Source: a virus | Virus record (IMG/VR): IMGVR_UViG_3300020027_000016 | Coordinates: 1-46,458 of that record | Reading direction: 5' to 3' (one strand) | DNA length: 46,458 nt | In this document: piece after piece, positions 28,021 to 37,886 of the stretch | Numbering within the stretch: the stretch's first letter is position 1 | Layout of the letters: each line of letters begins with the position of its first letter | Position numbers and translations under genes: made by a program | Notes under the pieces: generated by a model | Told to the model about the DNA's origin: nothing | Seen by the model: the letters and a program-made list of their open reading frames with translations, nothing else | Database searches by the model: none

Positions 28021-30858
28021 TTATCGAATTTTCAACCAATCAAGATAGTTAGTTTTAGGCGCTGTCTTATTCTTTTTCTTCTTACTCTCAGGCTTATAAG
28101 ATTGCACGTTAAGTCCGAAGAATGAAAGTAAAGAAGGAGTGACTAGTTCTGGATCGTTTTTCTGTACTTCTTTAACTGTTTCTAGGAACATAGGTGCCGC
28201 TAAGGATACCAGAGTGCTTGGCCCGGTAACTTCTTGGCCGACCATATCTTTTTTATCAATAAAGTTGGCAGCGGCACCTACTAATGGACTAACCTTACTA
28301 CGAGTAAAGTCAACTACAGTATCAAGTCTTCCCTTACTTCCGAAATCCTTACCCATTTCAGTAATCTTACCACTAGTGTTAGACTTTCTTTCCCCAGTAG
28401 CCATTCTACTAAGGAAAGTGACATACTGTTGAAATCCAGCCCAAGGCTCGAATCTAGTATCTCCTACTTTTAACTTCATGTAATCACTACTTCGGGGATC
28501 TTTTTCAATCGTGCCTCCGTAGAGAGTCTTCATAAGATTTAAAGTGGTATAGCCATAACCTAGAGTGGCAAGTGCAGATTTAGCATATTCTTTACGGACT
28601 ACTGGATTCGCATTTAAATAATTTCTAGGATTAAGTAAGTGCATTCTCGATGCCTGAAATCGGGGAGAGAAAAATGCAGTATTGAGGATATGGGCATTCT
28701 TCTCCCCAAATTTGCCAAGACTTCCCCGACCTGTAGCGTTATTAACGAAGCCTACCATACCTTGCATAGCTTCTTCAAATTCATCCCCGGGAAGGTTCAT
28801 CGCTTCAATATTTTTAGTTAATCTTTTAGCGGTATCCAGACGAAGCTTAGTTTGAAATAGATCAATTCCCCTAGCAGTTTGCTTATAACCAGGTAATCTA
28901 TTGACCCTATCTGACATGAGGTACTCTTCGTTTTTAGGAAAAGATACTCCCATATTTTCAAACTTCTTCAAATCAGGATCAAGCTTGATATCGGTCATCA
29001 TTTTCTCAGCGGCATCTTTACTAAAGGTAGCCTTCATCATTTCTTTTGCTGACTTCCAGTACTCTCTAGTATGAATTAATCCTGAAGAATTGCGCAAAGG
29101 AATAGAAAGATCCATACCGGCACGAAGTGACTTAGTATCATTAGCAAGATTCTCTAATTTATCCATTCCCACTTGACCAATACCACCGTGCATATGAATG
29201 ACGTTCTTACCAAAGTTCTCACCAAATACTTTATCCAATTCACGTAATCTGGAAGTGGTGGGAACGGCACCGGAGAGTAAATCTCTAAATGCTTCCTCGG
29301 CGTGAAGGGCATCAAAAGCTGATGACTTGCCCTTAGCATTGATAAGATTATAAACTTCTTGAATATCCTTTTTAGGAAGATTAAGAGGAGTAAATTTAAA
29401 AGATTTAGACTCGATACCTCTAAGAATGCCTAATTTTTGTAGATGTCCTTTTTCTCCTGGTTTAATATTAAGCATGGCCTTAGCGGCCTGTGATCTTTTT
29501 CCTCCTAAATCAGCTTTAATTTTTCCCCTCAACGGTGCCGCTCGGCGCAATGCTGCGTATACCTTATCAGCAGCTGGGTTTAAAGGTTTAAATAATTCCT
29601 CTTTACTCTTAGGAAATCCAGGAAGCCCAATACCCCCACTTCCTTCATCTGGATTATAAACAGAAGAAAGTTTAACATTTTCTCCATCTGGAGTGTCATT
29701 GTAAAGTTTACCGGCTGAGTCTTTAACTCTCTTACCTAAAATTCTAATCTGACTATCATTAAGTCCAGTTACTTTCTTTAAGAAAGTAGAATAAGCATCA
29801 TGAGACTTAGGTTTAACTTTAGGATTATACAGAATATAAGCAGCCTTATCTATGTCATTCTCAAACTGGATATTCTTATTAATGAATCTAGGTTTAGCCC
29901 CACTTAAAGTTTTTGGGAGTCTAGGAAGTTCAGAAGTAGACTTAGGAACTTTCTTATCAGACAAGTCGATAGGTTTAGAAGTGGATGGACTCGGAGCGGC
30001 ACCTTTAGTTTGGCTGATTGGAGTATCAGTCTTTTTCGGAGCCGTTACGAACACCTTACCGTCTCTTTCTTCAATCTTATATCCCTTACCCTCGTATTCT
30101 CCTAATACCTCAGAGTGTGGGTTATGATATTCATATTCTCCATTTTTTCCTAAGGTAGTCCTGGGCTTAGGTCTGGGGACTGCTTTTAGGGACTCTCCGA
30201 CCTTATTAGAGTTCCTAAATCCGAGGATTGAGGCTACCGTCTGGACTCCCCCACCTATCATTCCAGCCTTGTCCCCTTGCCTGTAGGAATCAATAGTATC
30301 ATTAACTCCTGTTAGTGTAGTTATTCCAGTGCCTAGCTTGTTAGCTGTACTAATACCTTCGACAGTTTTGATACCTTTATCTAAGGCTGATTGAGTCTTT
30401 ATAGCAGTACCGGCTAACTCCTTAGTCTTCTTTAATTTAGAAGCTATTTGTGCCGCTTCGTTAGCCGCTCGGAGTCCTTTAACAGCCTTTACTCCCAAAC
30501 TTAATCCACCAGATAATGCTCCAGTGGTTAAGTTAATAGGAGAAGTCATGTCGTCGGCAATAGAACTAACTACCTGATGAGCAGGAGAATGTCGGGGAAT
30601 AGATAGTCCTCCAGCTATAGGAATATCTACATAACTCATCAACTTAGAGGGAAGATTAGTAAGAGGCTTATTTAACTTAGATAAAAATGACTCTTTCTTT
30701 TCTACTTCTGGAGCTTTAATCTTTAACTCATTAATTTCCTGTTGATTAATGAAATCGTTAAAGTCTCTCTCCTTTGGCTTATTGATAGGATCAGACCAAG
30801 GCATCTCATAACTTCTACCTGTCTGCTTATCCCTAAATTTAATAGTGGAGGCTTGCAT
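28021..30858 (-). CDS. Large internal virion (ejection) protein
   Basis: The 945-residue last gene of the late block. The first 100 residues are polar and proline-rich. A helical, Gly/Ala-rich stretch (SGGLSLGVKAVKGL) follows, then a basic linker with RPKPRTTLGK. The C-terminal 300 residues contain LNTAFFSPRFQASRMHLLNP, FEPWAGFQQYVTFLSRM and a lysine-rich end. The NTAFFSPRF/FEPW pattern is familiar from large polyvalent or internal proteins of phages with short tails. It probably leaves the capsid with the DNA. TAATG coupling with the upstream gene. Confidence 0.7.
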   Translation of the reverse strand: MQASTIKFRDKQTGRSYEMPWSDPINKPKERDFNDFINQQEINELKIKAPEVEKKESFLSKLNKPLTNLPSKLMSYVDIPIAGGLSIPRHSPAHQVVSSIADDMTSPINLTTGALSGGLSLGVKAVKGLRAANEAAQIASKLKKTKELAGTAIKTQSALDKGIKTVEGISTANKLGTGITTLTGVNDTIDSYRQGDKAGMIGGGVQTVASILGFRNSNKVGESLKAVPRPKPRTTLGKNGEYEYHNPHSEVLGEYEGKGYKIEERDGKVFVTAPKKTDTPISQTKGAAPSPSTSKPIDLSDKKVPKSTSELPRLPKTLSGAKPRFINKNIQFENDIDKAAYILYNPKVKPKSHDAYSTFLKKVTGLNDSQIRILGKRVKDSAGKLYNDTPDGENVKLSSVYNPDEGSGGIGLPGFPKSKEELFKPLNPAADKVYAALRRAAPLRGKIKADLGGKRSQAAKAMLNIKPGEKGHLQKLGILRGIESKSFKFTPLNLPKKDIQEVYNLINAKGKSSAFDALHAEEAFRDLLSGAVPTTSRLRELDKVFGENFGKNVIHMHGGIGQVGMDKLENLANDTKSLRAGMDLSIPLRNSSGLIHTREYWKSAKEMMKATFSKDAAEKMMTDIKLDPDLKKFENMGVSFPKNEEYLMSDRVNRLPGYKQTARGIDLFQTKLRLDTAKRLTKNIEAMNLPGDEFEEAMQGMVGFVNNATGRGSLGKFGEKNAHILNTAFFSPRFQASRMHLLNPRNYLNANPVVRKEYAKSALATLGYGYTTLNLMKTLYGGTIEKDPRSSDYMKLKVGDTRFEPWAGFQQYVTFLSRMATGERKSNTSGKITEMGKDFGSKGRLDTVVDFTRSKVSPLVGAAANFIDKKDMVGQEVTGPSTLVSLAAPMFLETVKEVQKNDPELVTPSLLSFFGLNVQSYKPESKKKKNKTAPKTNYLDWLKIR

Positions 30859-31928
30859 TACTTGATAACCTCGAATCTATTATCTCCCCCACCGCCACGT
30901 TTCATTCCTAGAATTTCATCAATTCTTCGCTGAACGGCACGAGAGAATACAGGAAGTAATGGATCATTAGGATTACTCAGATTTTCATAACTAATATTTC
31001 CGTTCTCATCAAATGCCTTTTCGAGACCTTGATAGCTTGGGTTAGTCAGAAGTTCTCGAATAGCTAACTTTCTAGCACTGTCCTGGTCAGCGGCAGATAC
31101 AAAGCTACCACCAGATGTAACTTGGGGAACATCTTTCAATGCTCTTTGATTAGCAAAGTTCTGTCTAGAGAGAGTTAATGAGTTTCCTAATTGTCGTCTA
31201 TCATTTGCAATTTTACTATTTTCAGTATCTTGAAATGAAGGTCTAAACTTTCCAGCAGAGGTGAATCCATTATTAGCAACATTGAAAGTTCCTAATTCCC
31301 CAGTTACTGTGTTAAATTGAGGACTTCTGCCTCTAATAGCAAGTATAGAGTCAGTATCTCGAATGGTATTATCTAATGCTCGATTCTGCCTAGCTTCTTG
31401 AGTTCTAAACTCTTCTACATTTCTGCTATGGGTAGTGTCATACTCATACATAGCTCTTTTACGTTTAGCTTCTTCTTGCTGCAATTTGATAGCTGCCTGT
31501 TCATAATCAGCATTATCATCGTCAAAAGCCCGCTCAAGAGAGTATTTTCCTTTAGCTGTCTCAAGTCGATTACCAAAGTCGCCAACGGCTCTTTCATAAG
31601 GTGCCCTTATCGCTCCTTGACTCTTTTCCATTCCTCCACTATCCCCAAGGCTTTCAAGAAGTGAGCCAAGGAGCACAGATCCAATTTTAGCTCCTTTACC
31701 CCTTTCATAATCAGATTGTTGAGGAACTCCCTGATCTAGCATCTTATAATATTCAGATTGTCTAGGGTCAGATTTCCTATAATTCTGAATGAAAGTTCTT
31801 TCCTCTGGAATTTCCCTTTCAGGAAAAGTTTCTTCATTCTCAGGAAAGTAAAGTCCTTCAAATGCCCTCTGTCGAGGAGTTCTCTGATTAGGATTTTGAA
31901 ACATTAAATTTCTAAATGCTGAATTCAT
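30858..31928 (-). CDS. Internal virion protein candidate
   Basis: A 356-residue polar protein. The N-terminus is rich in Arg, Glu and Asn (NQRTPRQRAFEGLYFPE). A long charged helical middle (AIKLQQEEAKRKRAMYEY) suits a coiled coil, and the C-terminus (AVQRRIDEILGMKRGGGGD) is Gly-rich. It lies between the endolysin and the largest ejection protein, coupled to both by TAATG, like the internal core genes of short-tailed phages. No domain is recognised. Confidence 0.65.
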   Translation of the reverse strand: MNSAFRNLMFQNPNQRTPRQRAFEGLYFPENEETFPEREIPEERTFIQNYRKSDPRQSEYYKMLDQGVPQQSDYERGKGAKIGSVLLGSLLESLGDSGGMEKSQGAIRAPYERAVGDFGNRLETAKGKYSLERAFDDDNADYEQAAIKLQQEEAKRKRAMYEYDTTHSRNVEEFRTQEARQNRALDNTIRDTDSILAIRGRSPQFNTVTGELGTFNVANNGFTSAGKFRPSFQDTENSKIANDRRQLGNSLTLSRQNFANQRALKDVPQVTSGGSFVSAADQDSARKLAIRELLTNPSYQGLEKAFDENGNISYENLSNPNDPLLPVFSRAVQRRIDEILGMKRGGGGDNRFEVIK

Positions 31929-32266
31929 TATTTCCTACCTTCGTGTTCTAATGAATAATGATTACCGTCCTTGAATCTGCCGCCCCATCGACATAATGGA
32001 TGTAAGTTTTCCCAAATTTCACCTAGAGGACGATGAGACTCAGTAGAACTGAGATAAACTCCGTCTTTAAAAAGATTCAAATCAATAGCTAATCTTTGAG
32101 TATGAAGTGAATCTTTAACTCCTTTACCTAATTCAGCTAACCTTACACATTCCTCTGCTGACCTTTCAGCAGTCCCAAAGGTAAACTCATAACCTAGCTT
32201 AGTTCCCTCAACAATGAGAAGAACGACTAGATTAACGAAAAGAGATTGTTTTTCTCGGAGAGTCAT
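31928..32266 (-). CDS. Endolysin: M15-type peptidoglycan peptidase
   Basis: The 112-residue product starts at 32266 (GGAGG four bases upstream, TAATG with the preceding gene); a longer frame to 32290 is not needed. The motifs SLH (S53, H55), AIDLNLF (D62) and DGNH (H103) are the zinc ligands and catalytic region of M15C L-Ala-D-Glu endopeptidases. The WGGRFKDGNH end is typical of phage lysins such as the A500/T5 group. No signal peptide, so it needs a holin, plausibly at 4.3-4.8 kb. Its place among ejection proteins also allows a virion-associated role. Confidence 0.87.
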   Translation of the reverse strand: MTLREKQSLFVNLVVLLIVEGTKLGYEFTFGTAERSAEECVRLAELGKGVKDSLHTQRLAIDLNLFKDGVYLSSTESHRPLGEIWENLHPLCRWGGRFKDGNHYSLEHEGRK

Positions 32267-33381
32267 TAACCTCCCCCACCAGCTTCCCATGGACCAGTAA
32301 CTCTAGGCATCCTTGGTCCGCCCATTCCAATTAATCCAAGTCCAGCATTAGCTCCAAACTTTAAAGCTCCTCCTAATCGACTAGTGTTATTACGTCGATT
32401 ATTGATAAGATTCTGAGCATTCCCAGTCCTGGCTCCAATTCCACCTAAATATTGATCTCGATTCCTTCCAACATTAGAATTATCAGTATCATAGAGTCCT
32501 TGAATGCCTCCGATTCCATAACGTCTTGCATCTTCAGCAAATCCTTGATCGTATCGAGAGTTATCTTCTCCGAATCGTGCCCAGTCTAATCCTATTCCCT
32601 GATCAAATTGGCTAGCCGACTGTCTACGATTAGCATTTCCTTCATCGGCTCCAAATTGACCAGAGGAGTTAAATCTATTTAAATCAGTCTCCATTCCACC
32701 GAGGTTAGTCAACCCTCCAAGACCTGCAAGTCTTCCTTGCTGAGTCATTTCAGCAATGTCACCTTCTACCTGTCGAGAAGCATTAAATCCTTCTCGTCCT
32801 GCTTGCCTTCCAATTTCTGCCATTTGAGCATCAAAGCCAGGACTGTATCCACCTTGCTGTCCCATCCTTCGTTTTGCGTTACTCTTATAAGCATCATAGA
32901 ATGCTGGAATCTGTGCCGTTGCTCGATTCCTTAAAGCCGTTCCATCGACTCCCCCAGTCTTAGCAAAGTCTTCATATCCTGACCTTGCAGAGCCAAAGTC
33001 CCCGAGAGAGGCATTATTAAAAGAAACATCCCCTCCATAAGAAGAACCACCGCCTCCCATTCCTTGCATGGAAGAACGATTAATTCCTGGTGTAGCGGCA
33101 GAGCCATACATATCTAATAGTCGTGACCTTAATTGATCAGCGGCTCCCTGACCAAAATCTCCTTCTAAGTATTCAGGTTCTCCACTCCCCCCAATGCCTG
33201 GATTAGAGCCACGGCCAAAGCGAGCGGCAAGTCCTCCACTCTGAGTAGCCATCTGAGGTGGACGATAATTAGGATTCCTTCTATCTCCCCTAGCCGAGCG
33301 ATTAACCGAGCCGTATTCAGAATCGACTCGTCCTAATTCCCTATCTACACTTCCAGTGTTCCCATCATTATTATTTCCCAT
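32266..33381 (-). CDS. Gly/Arg/Asn-rich virion protein
   Basis: The 371-residue product starts at ATG 33381 with GGAG six bases upstream. It is disordered-looking, with Gly, Asn, Ser and Arg runs, few Lys, and recurring FG/YG/RYG motifs (SGQFGADEGNANRRQ, FAEDARRYGIGG). The composition resembles internal proteins that pack with DNA. No domain is recognised. Position next to the endolysin and the large internal protein supports a core/ejection role. Confidence 0.65.
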   Translation of the reverse strand: MGNNNDGNTGSVDRELGRVDSEYGSVNRSARGDRRNPNYRPPQMATQSGGLAARFGRGSNPGIGGSGEPEYLEGDFGQGAADQLRSRLLDMYGSAATPGINRSSMQGMGGGGSSYGGDVSFNNASLGDFGSARSGYEDFAKTGGVDGTALRNRATAQIPAFYDAYKSNAKRRMGQQGGYSPGFDAQMAEIGRQAGREGFNASRQVEGDIAEMTQQGRLAGLGGLTNLGGMETDLNRFNSSGQFGADEGNANRRQSASQFDQGIGLDWARFGEDNSRYDQGFAEDARRYGIGGIQGLYDTDNSNVGRNRDQYLGGIGARTGNAQNLINNRRNNTSRLGGALKFGANAGLGLIGMGGPRMPRVTGPWEAGGGG

Positions 33382-33383
33382 AT

Positions 33384-33770
33384 TTACTCCAATTCTAAAA
33401 CTAAACAAATACCTTTTGCTGGCTTGAAATTAAATTTCCTAGAGGTTAGAATTTTTGCAAAGTCTTCATCTACGAAAGCAAATATCCTTTTGGCTCCTGC
33501 TTCTTTTGCGTCTTTCTTAGATTGCTCAAGGAGTGTCTTAAATGCGACAGTTTTATCTTTAGGATTTCCTTTACAGTAAAGGATAGCTTCGACAATAGAT
33601 CTATTTACGCCAAAAGCAATAACTTCTTTATCTTTCTCAACAACGGCAGCCGTCATAAAATTGACAGGTAGCGGATTGTTCTCATAAGTAGATGAGATAT
33701 CCTCAATTTTAGTGATATCTTCCATTACTGGTCGTCTTACTGTATAATTAGAAGGATGTGCCTGTAACAT
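33384..33770 (-). CDS. GNAT-like acetyltransferase or T7 gp13-like virion assembly protein
   Basis: One hundred and twenty-eight residues. The order strand (FMTAAVVEKDKEVIAFGVNR), helix (KTVAFKTLLEQSKKDAKEAG), strand (KRIFAFVDED) and C-terminal FNFKPAKGICLVLEL follows the GNAT fold, but the acetyl-CoA loop (R/Q-x-x-G-x-G/A) is not obvious. Such proteins in tail gene clusters are often structural and may be catalytically dead. Overlaps the upstream gene by 23 bases. Confidence 0.6.
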   Translation of the reverse strand: MLQAHPSNYTVRRPVMEDITKIEDISSTYENNPLPVNFMTAAVVEKDKEVIAFGVNRSIVEAILYCKGNPKDKTVAFKTLLEQSKKDAKEAGAKRIFAFVDEDFAKILTSRKFNFKPAKGICLVLELE

Positions 33771-34554
33771 AATATCTCAATCCACTATGGTAGAAAACAA
33801 AACGATTAGAAGTCTTGTTAATACCAATAATACCGTCAGACTCCGGTCCGGCCGCTGGCAATTCTGTGAATACCTTAGCTGGTATAGCTATCCATCCTTT
33901 TGGAGTGTTGTCGATAGCAGCACTCTCTCCGAGTCGAAATACATCTTCCTCATCTAAAAGAGCAAAAGCTAGAACATCGTCATCATCGAAATTAGAGCAA
34001 AGGATATCCTTACCTGAGAACGACCAGGTATCCCGAAAGTCTCCTAGTACAGTATCATACCAGTTAAAAGCTAAATCGCCATTAATCAGATCAACTCGAA
34101 CGGCACCGATAGTAGCATCATCTCTATCAAATACACTTCCATCCCAAAAGGAATTCTGACTAATGAAGAAATCTCCATCTCCTATTGAGCCAATTCGGAA
34201 ATAAGATGAAGGAGTAACAACTGGATCGGATACTAAATCCCCAAAACCAAACTTAAGAAATGGCTCCTCCTCATCATCTTGTACTATTTCCTGTCCACGA
34301 GAAAAGGAATTAACTCTATCAGTATAGGCTAAATGATATGACTCAGGTATAGGCCCGACTAGATTAGCTGCATTCAGGGAGGTAAGATTAAATCCGCTAA
34401 CGGCAGGTAACGGCCCATCAAATACGGCATTGAATACCTCATTCAAGTCCTGGTTCATTCGATTAACTAAGTCATAAGTCTTAGCAGGATCGAGGTAGCC
34501 GCTCTGGAATGTATTAGTAAGAGTCTTGATTATAAGGTTATTTTTTGAAGGCAT
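33748..34554 (-). CDS. Tail fibre/appendage-like protein
   Basis: The 268-residue protein has a helical start (DLVNRMNQDLNEVFNAVFD) and a beta-rich, Asp/aromatic-rich remainder. FRIGSIGDGDFFISQNSFWD, LAFNWYDTVLGDFRDTWSFS and FRLGESAAIDN repeat a short strand-turn plan. It ends with a small globular motif (RFVFYHSGLRYYVTGTSF) often seen at the tip of phage fibre or appendage proteins. Probably contacts the host; the target is unknown. Confidence 0.6.
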   Translation of the reverse strand: MPSKNNLIIKTLTNTFQSGYLDPAKTYDLVNRMNQDLNEVFNAVFDGPLPAVSGFNLTSLNAANLVGPIPESYHLAYTDRVNSFSRGQEIVQDDEEEPFLKFGFGDLVSDPVVTPSSYFRIGSIGDGDFFISQNSFWDGSVFDRDDATIGAVRVDLINGDLAFNWYDTVLGDFRDTWSFSGKDILCSNFDDDDVLAFALLDEEDVFRLGESAAIDNTPKGWIAIPAKVFTELPAAGPESDGIIGINKTSNRFVFYHSGLRYYVTGTSF

Positions 34555-35014
34555 CTTGTCTTCTTTTTAGTATCCTTCTTGCTCGCTGCTTAGCATTTTT
34601 ACAAAGTCTACAAACTCTTTTATTTCTAATTTCTCCCCCAAGTCTTCCATAGTCATAAATAAGAGTATTCTTCTTATTATATTCATGGCCTTGAGGACAA
34701 TGAGTCTTATTCACTAAATGATGTTTTCCCATTTTTATAATATCATTAGTATTATCTCTCTGAGTCCCGATATACAAATGATCAGGATTCCAACAATTCT
34801 TATTTAAACATTCTAATTTATGATTAATATTTAATGGGGACCTTAATTCGAAATCCATAAATATCCAAGCAGCTAATCTATGGACTCTATATCCTTTATA
34901 GGTGCCATACCCAAAAGATATTAGGCCAGTATAAAGCCAGCAATTTCCTTCTTTAACTGTCTTACTATTTAAATACTCAAAGATTTGATTCTTAGGTAGT
35001 AATTTATTAGTCAT
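34538..35014 (-). CDS. HNH homing endonuclease
   Basis: The start at 35014 follows the stop of the nozzle gene; an overlapping longer frame begins at 35053. The 158-residue protein has VHRLAAWIF, NINHKLECLNKNCWNPDHLY (HNH_3-type core with His, Asn and His) and YIGTQRDNTND, then a zinc-binding end (CPQGHEYNKKN...CRLCKNAKQRAR). This family are free-standing mobile genes lodged between structural genes. It overlaps the fibre gene by 17 bases, which suggests a well-adapted insertion. Confidence 0.9.
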   Translation of the reverse strand: MTNKLLPKNQIFEYLNSKTVKEGNCWLYTGLISFGYGTYKGYRVHRLAAWIFMDFELRSPLNINHKLECLNKNCWNPDHLYIGTQRDNTNDIIKMGKHHLVNKTHCPQGHEYNKKNTLIYDYGRLGGEIRNKRVCRLCKNAKQRARRILKRRQDAFKK

Positions 35015-35015
35015 A

Positions 35016-36887
35016 TTAGCGTGGCCTTTCGTCCGCATACTCACTACCTTCAATAACGATAGAATTCACTTTATACTTCTCATTTAATCCATCAATAGTA
35101 AACTTCGCTAAACATTGCTCACTCACTAAGTTAGCTAACTGAGCATACTCTCTGCCCGGTAATTCAGTAGTAGGGATAGAGGCTAAAGTAGCCGTTACGA
35201 CGTCATCTTCTCCGTAGAGTATAATGTCAACAGTGCATGGTCCTTGGATTCTAATCCTTACTCTATCAACCTGAGTAACTCCGAAAGAGAATCGAGTCGG
35301 TGCTAATTTAAAGAAGGACGCGACAGCGGCACCTAAATCACTCCCTGGTTCATTGACAGTTAGAGTAGCAATGCTATCTAAAGATGAAATTCGAGTTACA
35401 AGATTAGGAATTCCAGTAGTGAAGTCAGTATACACTAATAAACTTGTAGGTGCCGCATCAAATTGCCATAACGACCACTTAATGTCAGCACTACTCATTC
35501 CATTACGATAATCACCGTAAAGGATATGACTTATTACTTCACTATCATCGAGAGGAATTAAGAAGTAAAGCCGTTTATTAATTGGGTCATTCACTGCCTG
35601 AATGAGATAGGCAAATTCCTCATTAACTCGAAGCCATAAATCTCGAATCTTGTAACTTAACTCAGGTTCCGCAAAAACACCATTAAAGAAGTAAATAGCT
35701 CCTTGAGATGCCAAAACGAATCCAGTAGAATTAGAACCCTTAGCATCGAGAATATCAGCAATTCCGTTAGGCTCAGTTCCAATAGCTTTCTCGAAATTAA
35801 TTACCTGCCACGTCGATGCTTCTTCTCCGTTATCTTCTGTGAGATATCCGCGAGATTGCTTATAAACATGGAGCGTTGTTCTAAACTCAATGCAGCATCT
35901 GACTCCAGTATTGTCGGTAGGGTCTGTAACAAGAAATCCACTTGTTTCGGAGAAAGCTTCTGGCTCTCCAGGCTCTGATACTCGAACAAGGGTAGGGTCG
36001 TCAAATTCTCCATAGGATACTAGCCTACTATTAAAGTCAAGTAATCCAACTCCAGCTGGAATAGTTGATAATTGAGTAAAGAGATAATTAGCTTCATCTA
36101 CTAACTGTTCATCAAAGAAGGAGACACTATAAGTAGTGGTTATATTATCATCAACGCGAGCAAAGAAATATAAAGGTAGAAATTCAGCTTTAGATACATC
36201 ATAAGGACCACCTAAGGGTCCAAGAGAACCTAACTCATTTGCTTTAGTAACAATAATCCATCGAGCTTTCGTCCCAGCCGGCCCCAAAGGAAGATTGCTG
36301 ATATCAAACTTATAAGAGCCAAAAGAATCAAATCCGACAAATGGAGTTGCGGGATTTGTGATGAATCCAGAAGCTGTCTCGAAAGCATAAGAAATTAAGT
36401 AAGTGCCAACATCTAAATTGCCGCCGACCACAGCGGCACCTGTTAATGGAGTAGTTGGTGCCGTTCCCCCGGCATCTCTGATAGTCGTGCCGTCGTAGAC
36501 TTGGACATTAACATTGTCGAGTCCAGTTTTACCATTAGAAGGGGAGATATAGCAGCGACCAAAGAAATTTGTGAATCCAAATGACTTCATTAAAACATTA
36601 GTATAGATAGGAGTTACTGTACTAATAAGAACGTCAAATAGTTGACCAATATTATTTAATGCTAAGATTCTTGGTATATTAGTGCCAGTAAAGGGAGGAT
36701 TCGGTTTATATAAAGCTGTATAAATAACATTCGGAATACTGAGGTAAGCAGTGAGCCCATCTCTCATTGCTACCCCAGCATCCGCATAGATAGTATTCAG
36801 GCAGTCCACAAAATGATCTTGCGGAGTATCGTCTTTAGGGCCGCGAACCCAAAGACCATTAAACTTATTAAAGACTGTCTGAGCCAT
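35016..36887 (-). CDS. Tail nozzle/hub protein (T7 gp12 or P22 gp10-like)
   Basis: The 623-residue beta-rich protein starts MAQTVFNKFNGLWVRGPKDD, has segments like a beta-propeller (QGAIYFFNGVFAEPELSYKI, LLDFNSRLVSYGEFDD) and ends with a small beta domain. Size, position after the adaptor-like gene, and sequences such as TLHVYKQSRGYLTEDNGEEA (typical of the stabilisation/nozzle family) support the call. It would form the tail tip channel in a podovirus. Confidence 0.7.
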   Translation of the reverse strand: MAQTVFNKFNGLWVRGPKDDTPQDHFVDCLNTIYADAGVAMRDGLTAYLSIPNVIYTALYKPNPPFTGTNIPRILALNNIGQLFDVLISTVTPIYTNVLMKSFGFTNFFGRCYISPSNGKTGLDNVNVQVYDGTTIRDAGGTAPTTPLTGAAVVGGNLDVGTYLISYAFETASGFITNPATPFVGFDSFGSYKFDISNLPLGPAGTKARWIIVTKANELGSLGPLGGPYDVSKAEFLPLYFFARVDDNITTTYSVSFFDEQLVDEANYLFTQLSTIPAGVGLLDFNSRLVSYGEFDDPTLVRVSEPGEPEAFSETSGFLVTDPTDNTGVRCCIEFRTTLHVYKQSRGYLTEDNGEEASTWQVINFEKAIGTEPNGIADILDAKGSNSTGFVLASQGAIYFFNGVFAEPELSYKIRDLWLRVNEEFAYLIQAVNDPINKRLYFLIPLDDSEVISHILYGDYRNGMSSADIKWSLWQFDAAPTSLLVYTDFTTGIPNLVTRISSLDSIATLTVNEPGSDLGAAVASFFKLAPTRFSFGVTQVDRVRIRIQGPCTVDIILYGEDDVVTATLASIPTTELPGREYAQLANLVSEQCLAKFTIDGLNEKYKVNSIVIEGSEYADERPR

Positions 36888-36899
36888 AACTAGAAAAAA

Positions 36900-37880
36900 T
36901 TAAGCAGGCTGACCGAAGGCAAGATCAGCCTGATCGTTAACGTAATTCATCCAGAAGTCGCTAGACGCTCCAGTATAACCAGATGAAGGAGCAATCTGAG
37001 CTTCAGTGTTATTGAAGAAGTTCAAATGCACCTGATTATTTCCACCCTGAGTAGAGACGAAAGTGGTAGAGATAACCTTATTCGTGGAGCCAGAGCCGGC
37101 AGTAAGGAGTTCATTTCCTTTAATGATTCCATAGCTCAATGACATTTTAATATCATTGAGATTCTGCTGGAAACGATTACCTGCCCCAACTTCACCAATC
37201 TTCCATGAGAGCGGAACGGCAATGCCAGTAGAGATACCCTTGATAGCTGTATCTCCAAGAGCCTGGAATCGAGAATTAAGAATAGTTACATAGCCGCAAC
37301 CACCTACATCTTCGATTCCAATTCCATTAGCGCCGCCCCCGACCATATACATGCCTAAGAATTGCGCATGTCCACCGTCCATATCAGAAGCCGTTTCTGC
37401 CCGTGATAATCTAACACAAGCAGAAGCGGCAACAGGAGCCATCTGGAAGTTAGCGAATGTCCATCCCGATTCTCGAACCTTCAATAAAGGAGTCATTGCC
37501 GTTGGACTAGAAGGCGATAGCCATGAAGCGCCACCACCAGTAGCCACACCACCATCAGTCGCTTGACGAGGCTGATTACCGGCACCGATAATCATTCCAT
37601 CAAATACATCCTGCGGAGTAACGGCCTGTTCGCGGAATACACCATCAATGACGAGAATGTCATAACTACTCATCTTTGCTAGTGCATAAGTAATAGTAGC
37701 AAATCCATCTCTAGGACTCCTACCTACATGGCCATTACTGCCAGTATAAGTAGCTCCTTCTCCATTTGCATACCAAATATTTCCAATCATAGTAGGATTC
37801 AAACCAGTAACGAATCCACCTCGATTGAAAAAGTCCTTAATTGACGCCTGATAATTTCCCGGGTAAATCTGTGGTAACAT
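36900..37880 (-). CDS. Beta-helix-like virion protein
   Basis: The 326-residue protein has a Gly/Asn/aliphatic repeat pattern (YDILVIDGVFREQAVTP, VTILNSRFQALGDTAIKG, IIKGNELLTAGSGSTNKV) like right-handed parallel beta-helices of the pectate-lyase type. FATITYALAKM near residue 61 matches the opening of many such domains. Catalytic residues cannot be placed. It could be a capsid decoration or a tail appendage. GGAG six bases before the ATG lies in a closing stem (see 37887-37918). Confidence 0.6.
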   Translation of the reverse strand: MLPQIYPGNYQASIKDFFNRGGFVTGLNPTMIGNIWYANGEGATYTGSNGHVGRSPRDGFATITYALAKMSSYDILVIDGVFREQAVTPQDVFDGMIIGAGNQPRQATDGGVATGGGASWLSPSSPTAMTPLLKVRESGWTFANFQMAPVAASACVRLSRAETASDMDGGHAQFLGMYMVGGGANGIGIEDVGGCGYVTILNSRFQALGDTAIKGISTGIAVPLSWKIGEVGAGNRFQQNLNDIKMSLSYGIIKGNELLTAGSGSTNKVISTTFVSTQGGNNQVHLNFFNNTEAQIAPSSGYTGASSDFWMNYVNDQADLAFGQPA

Positions 37881-37886
37881 AGTACG

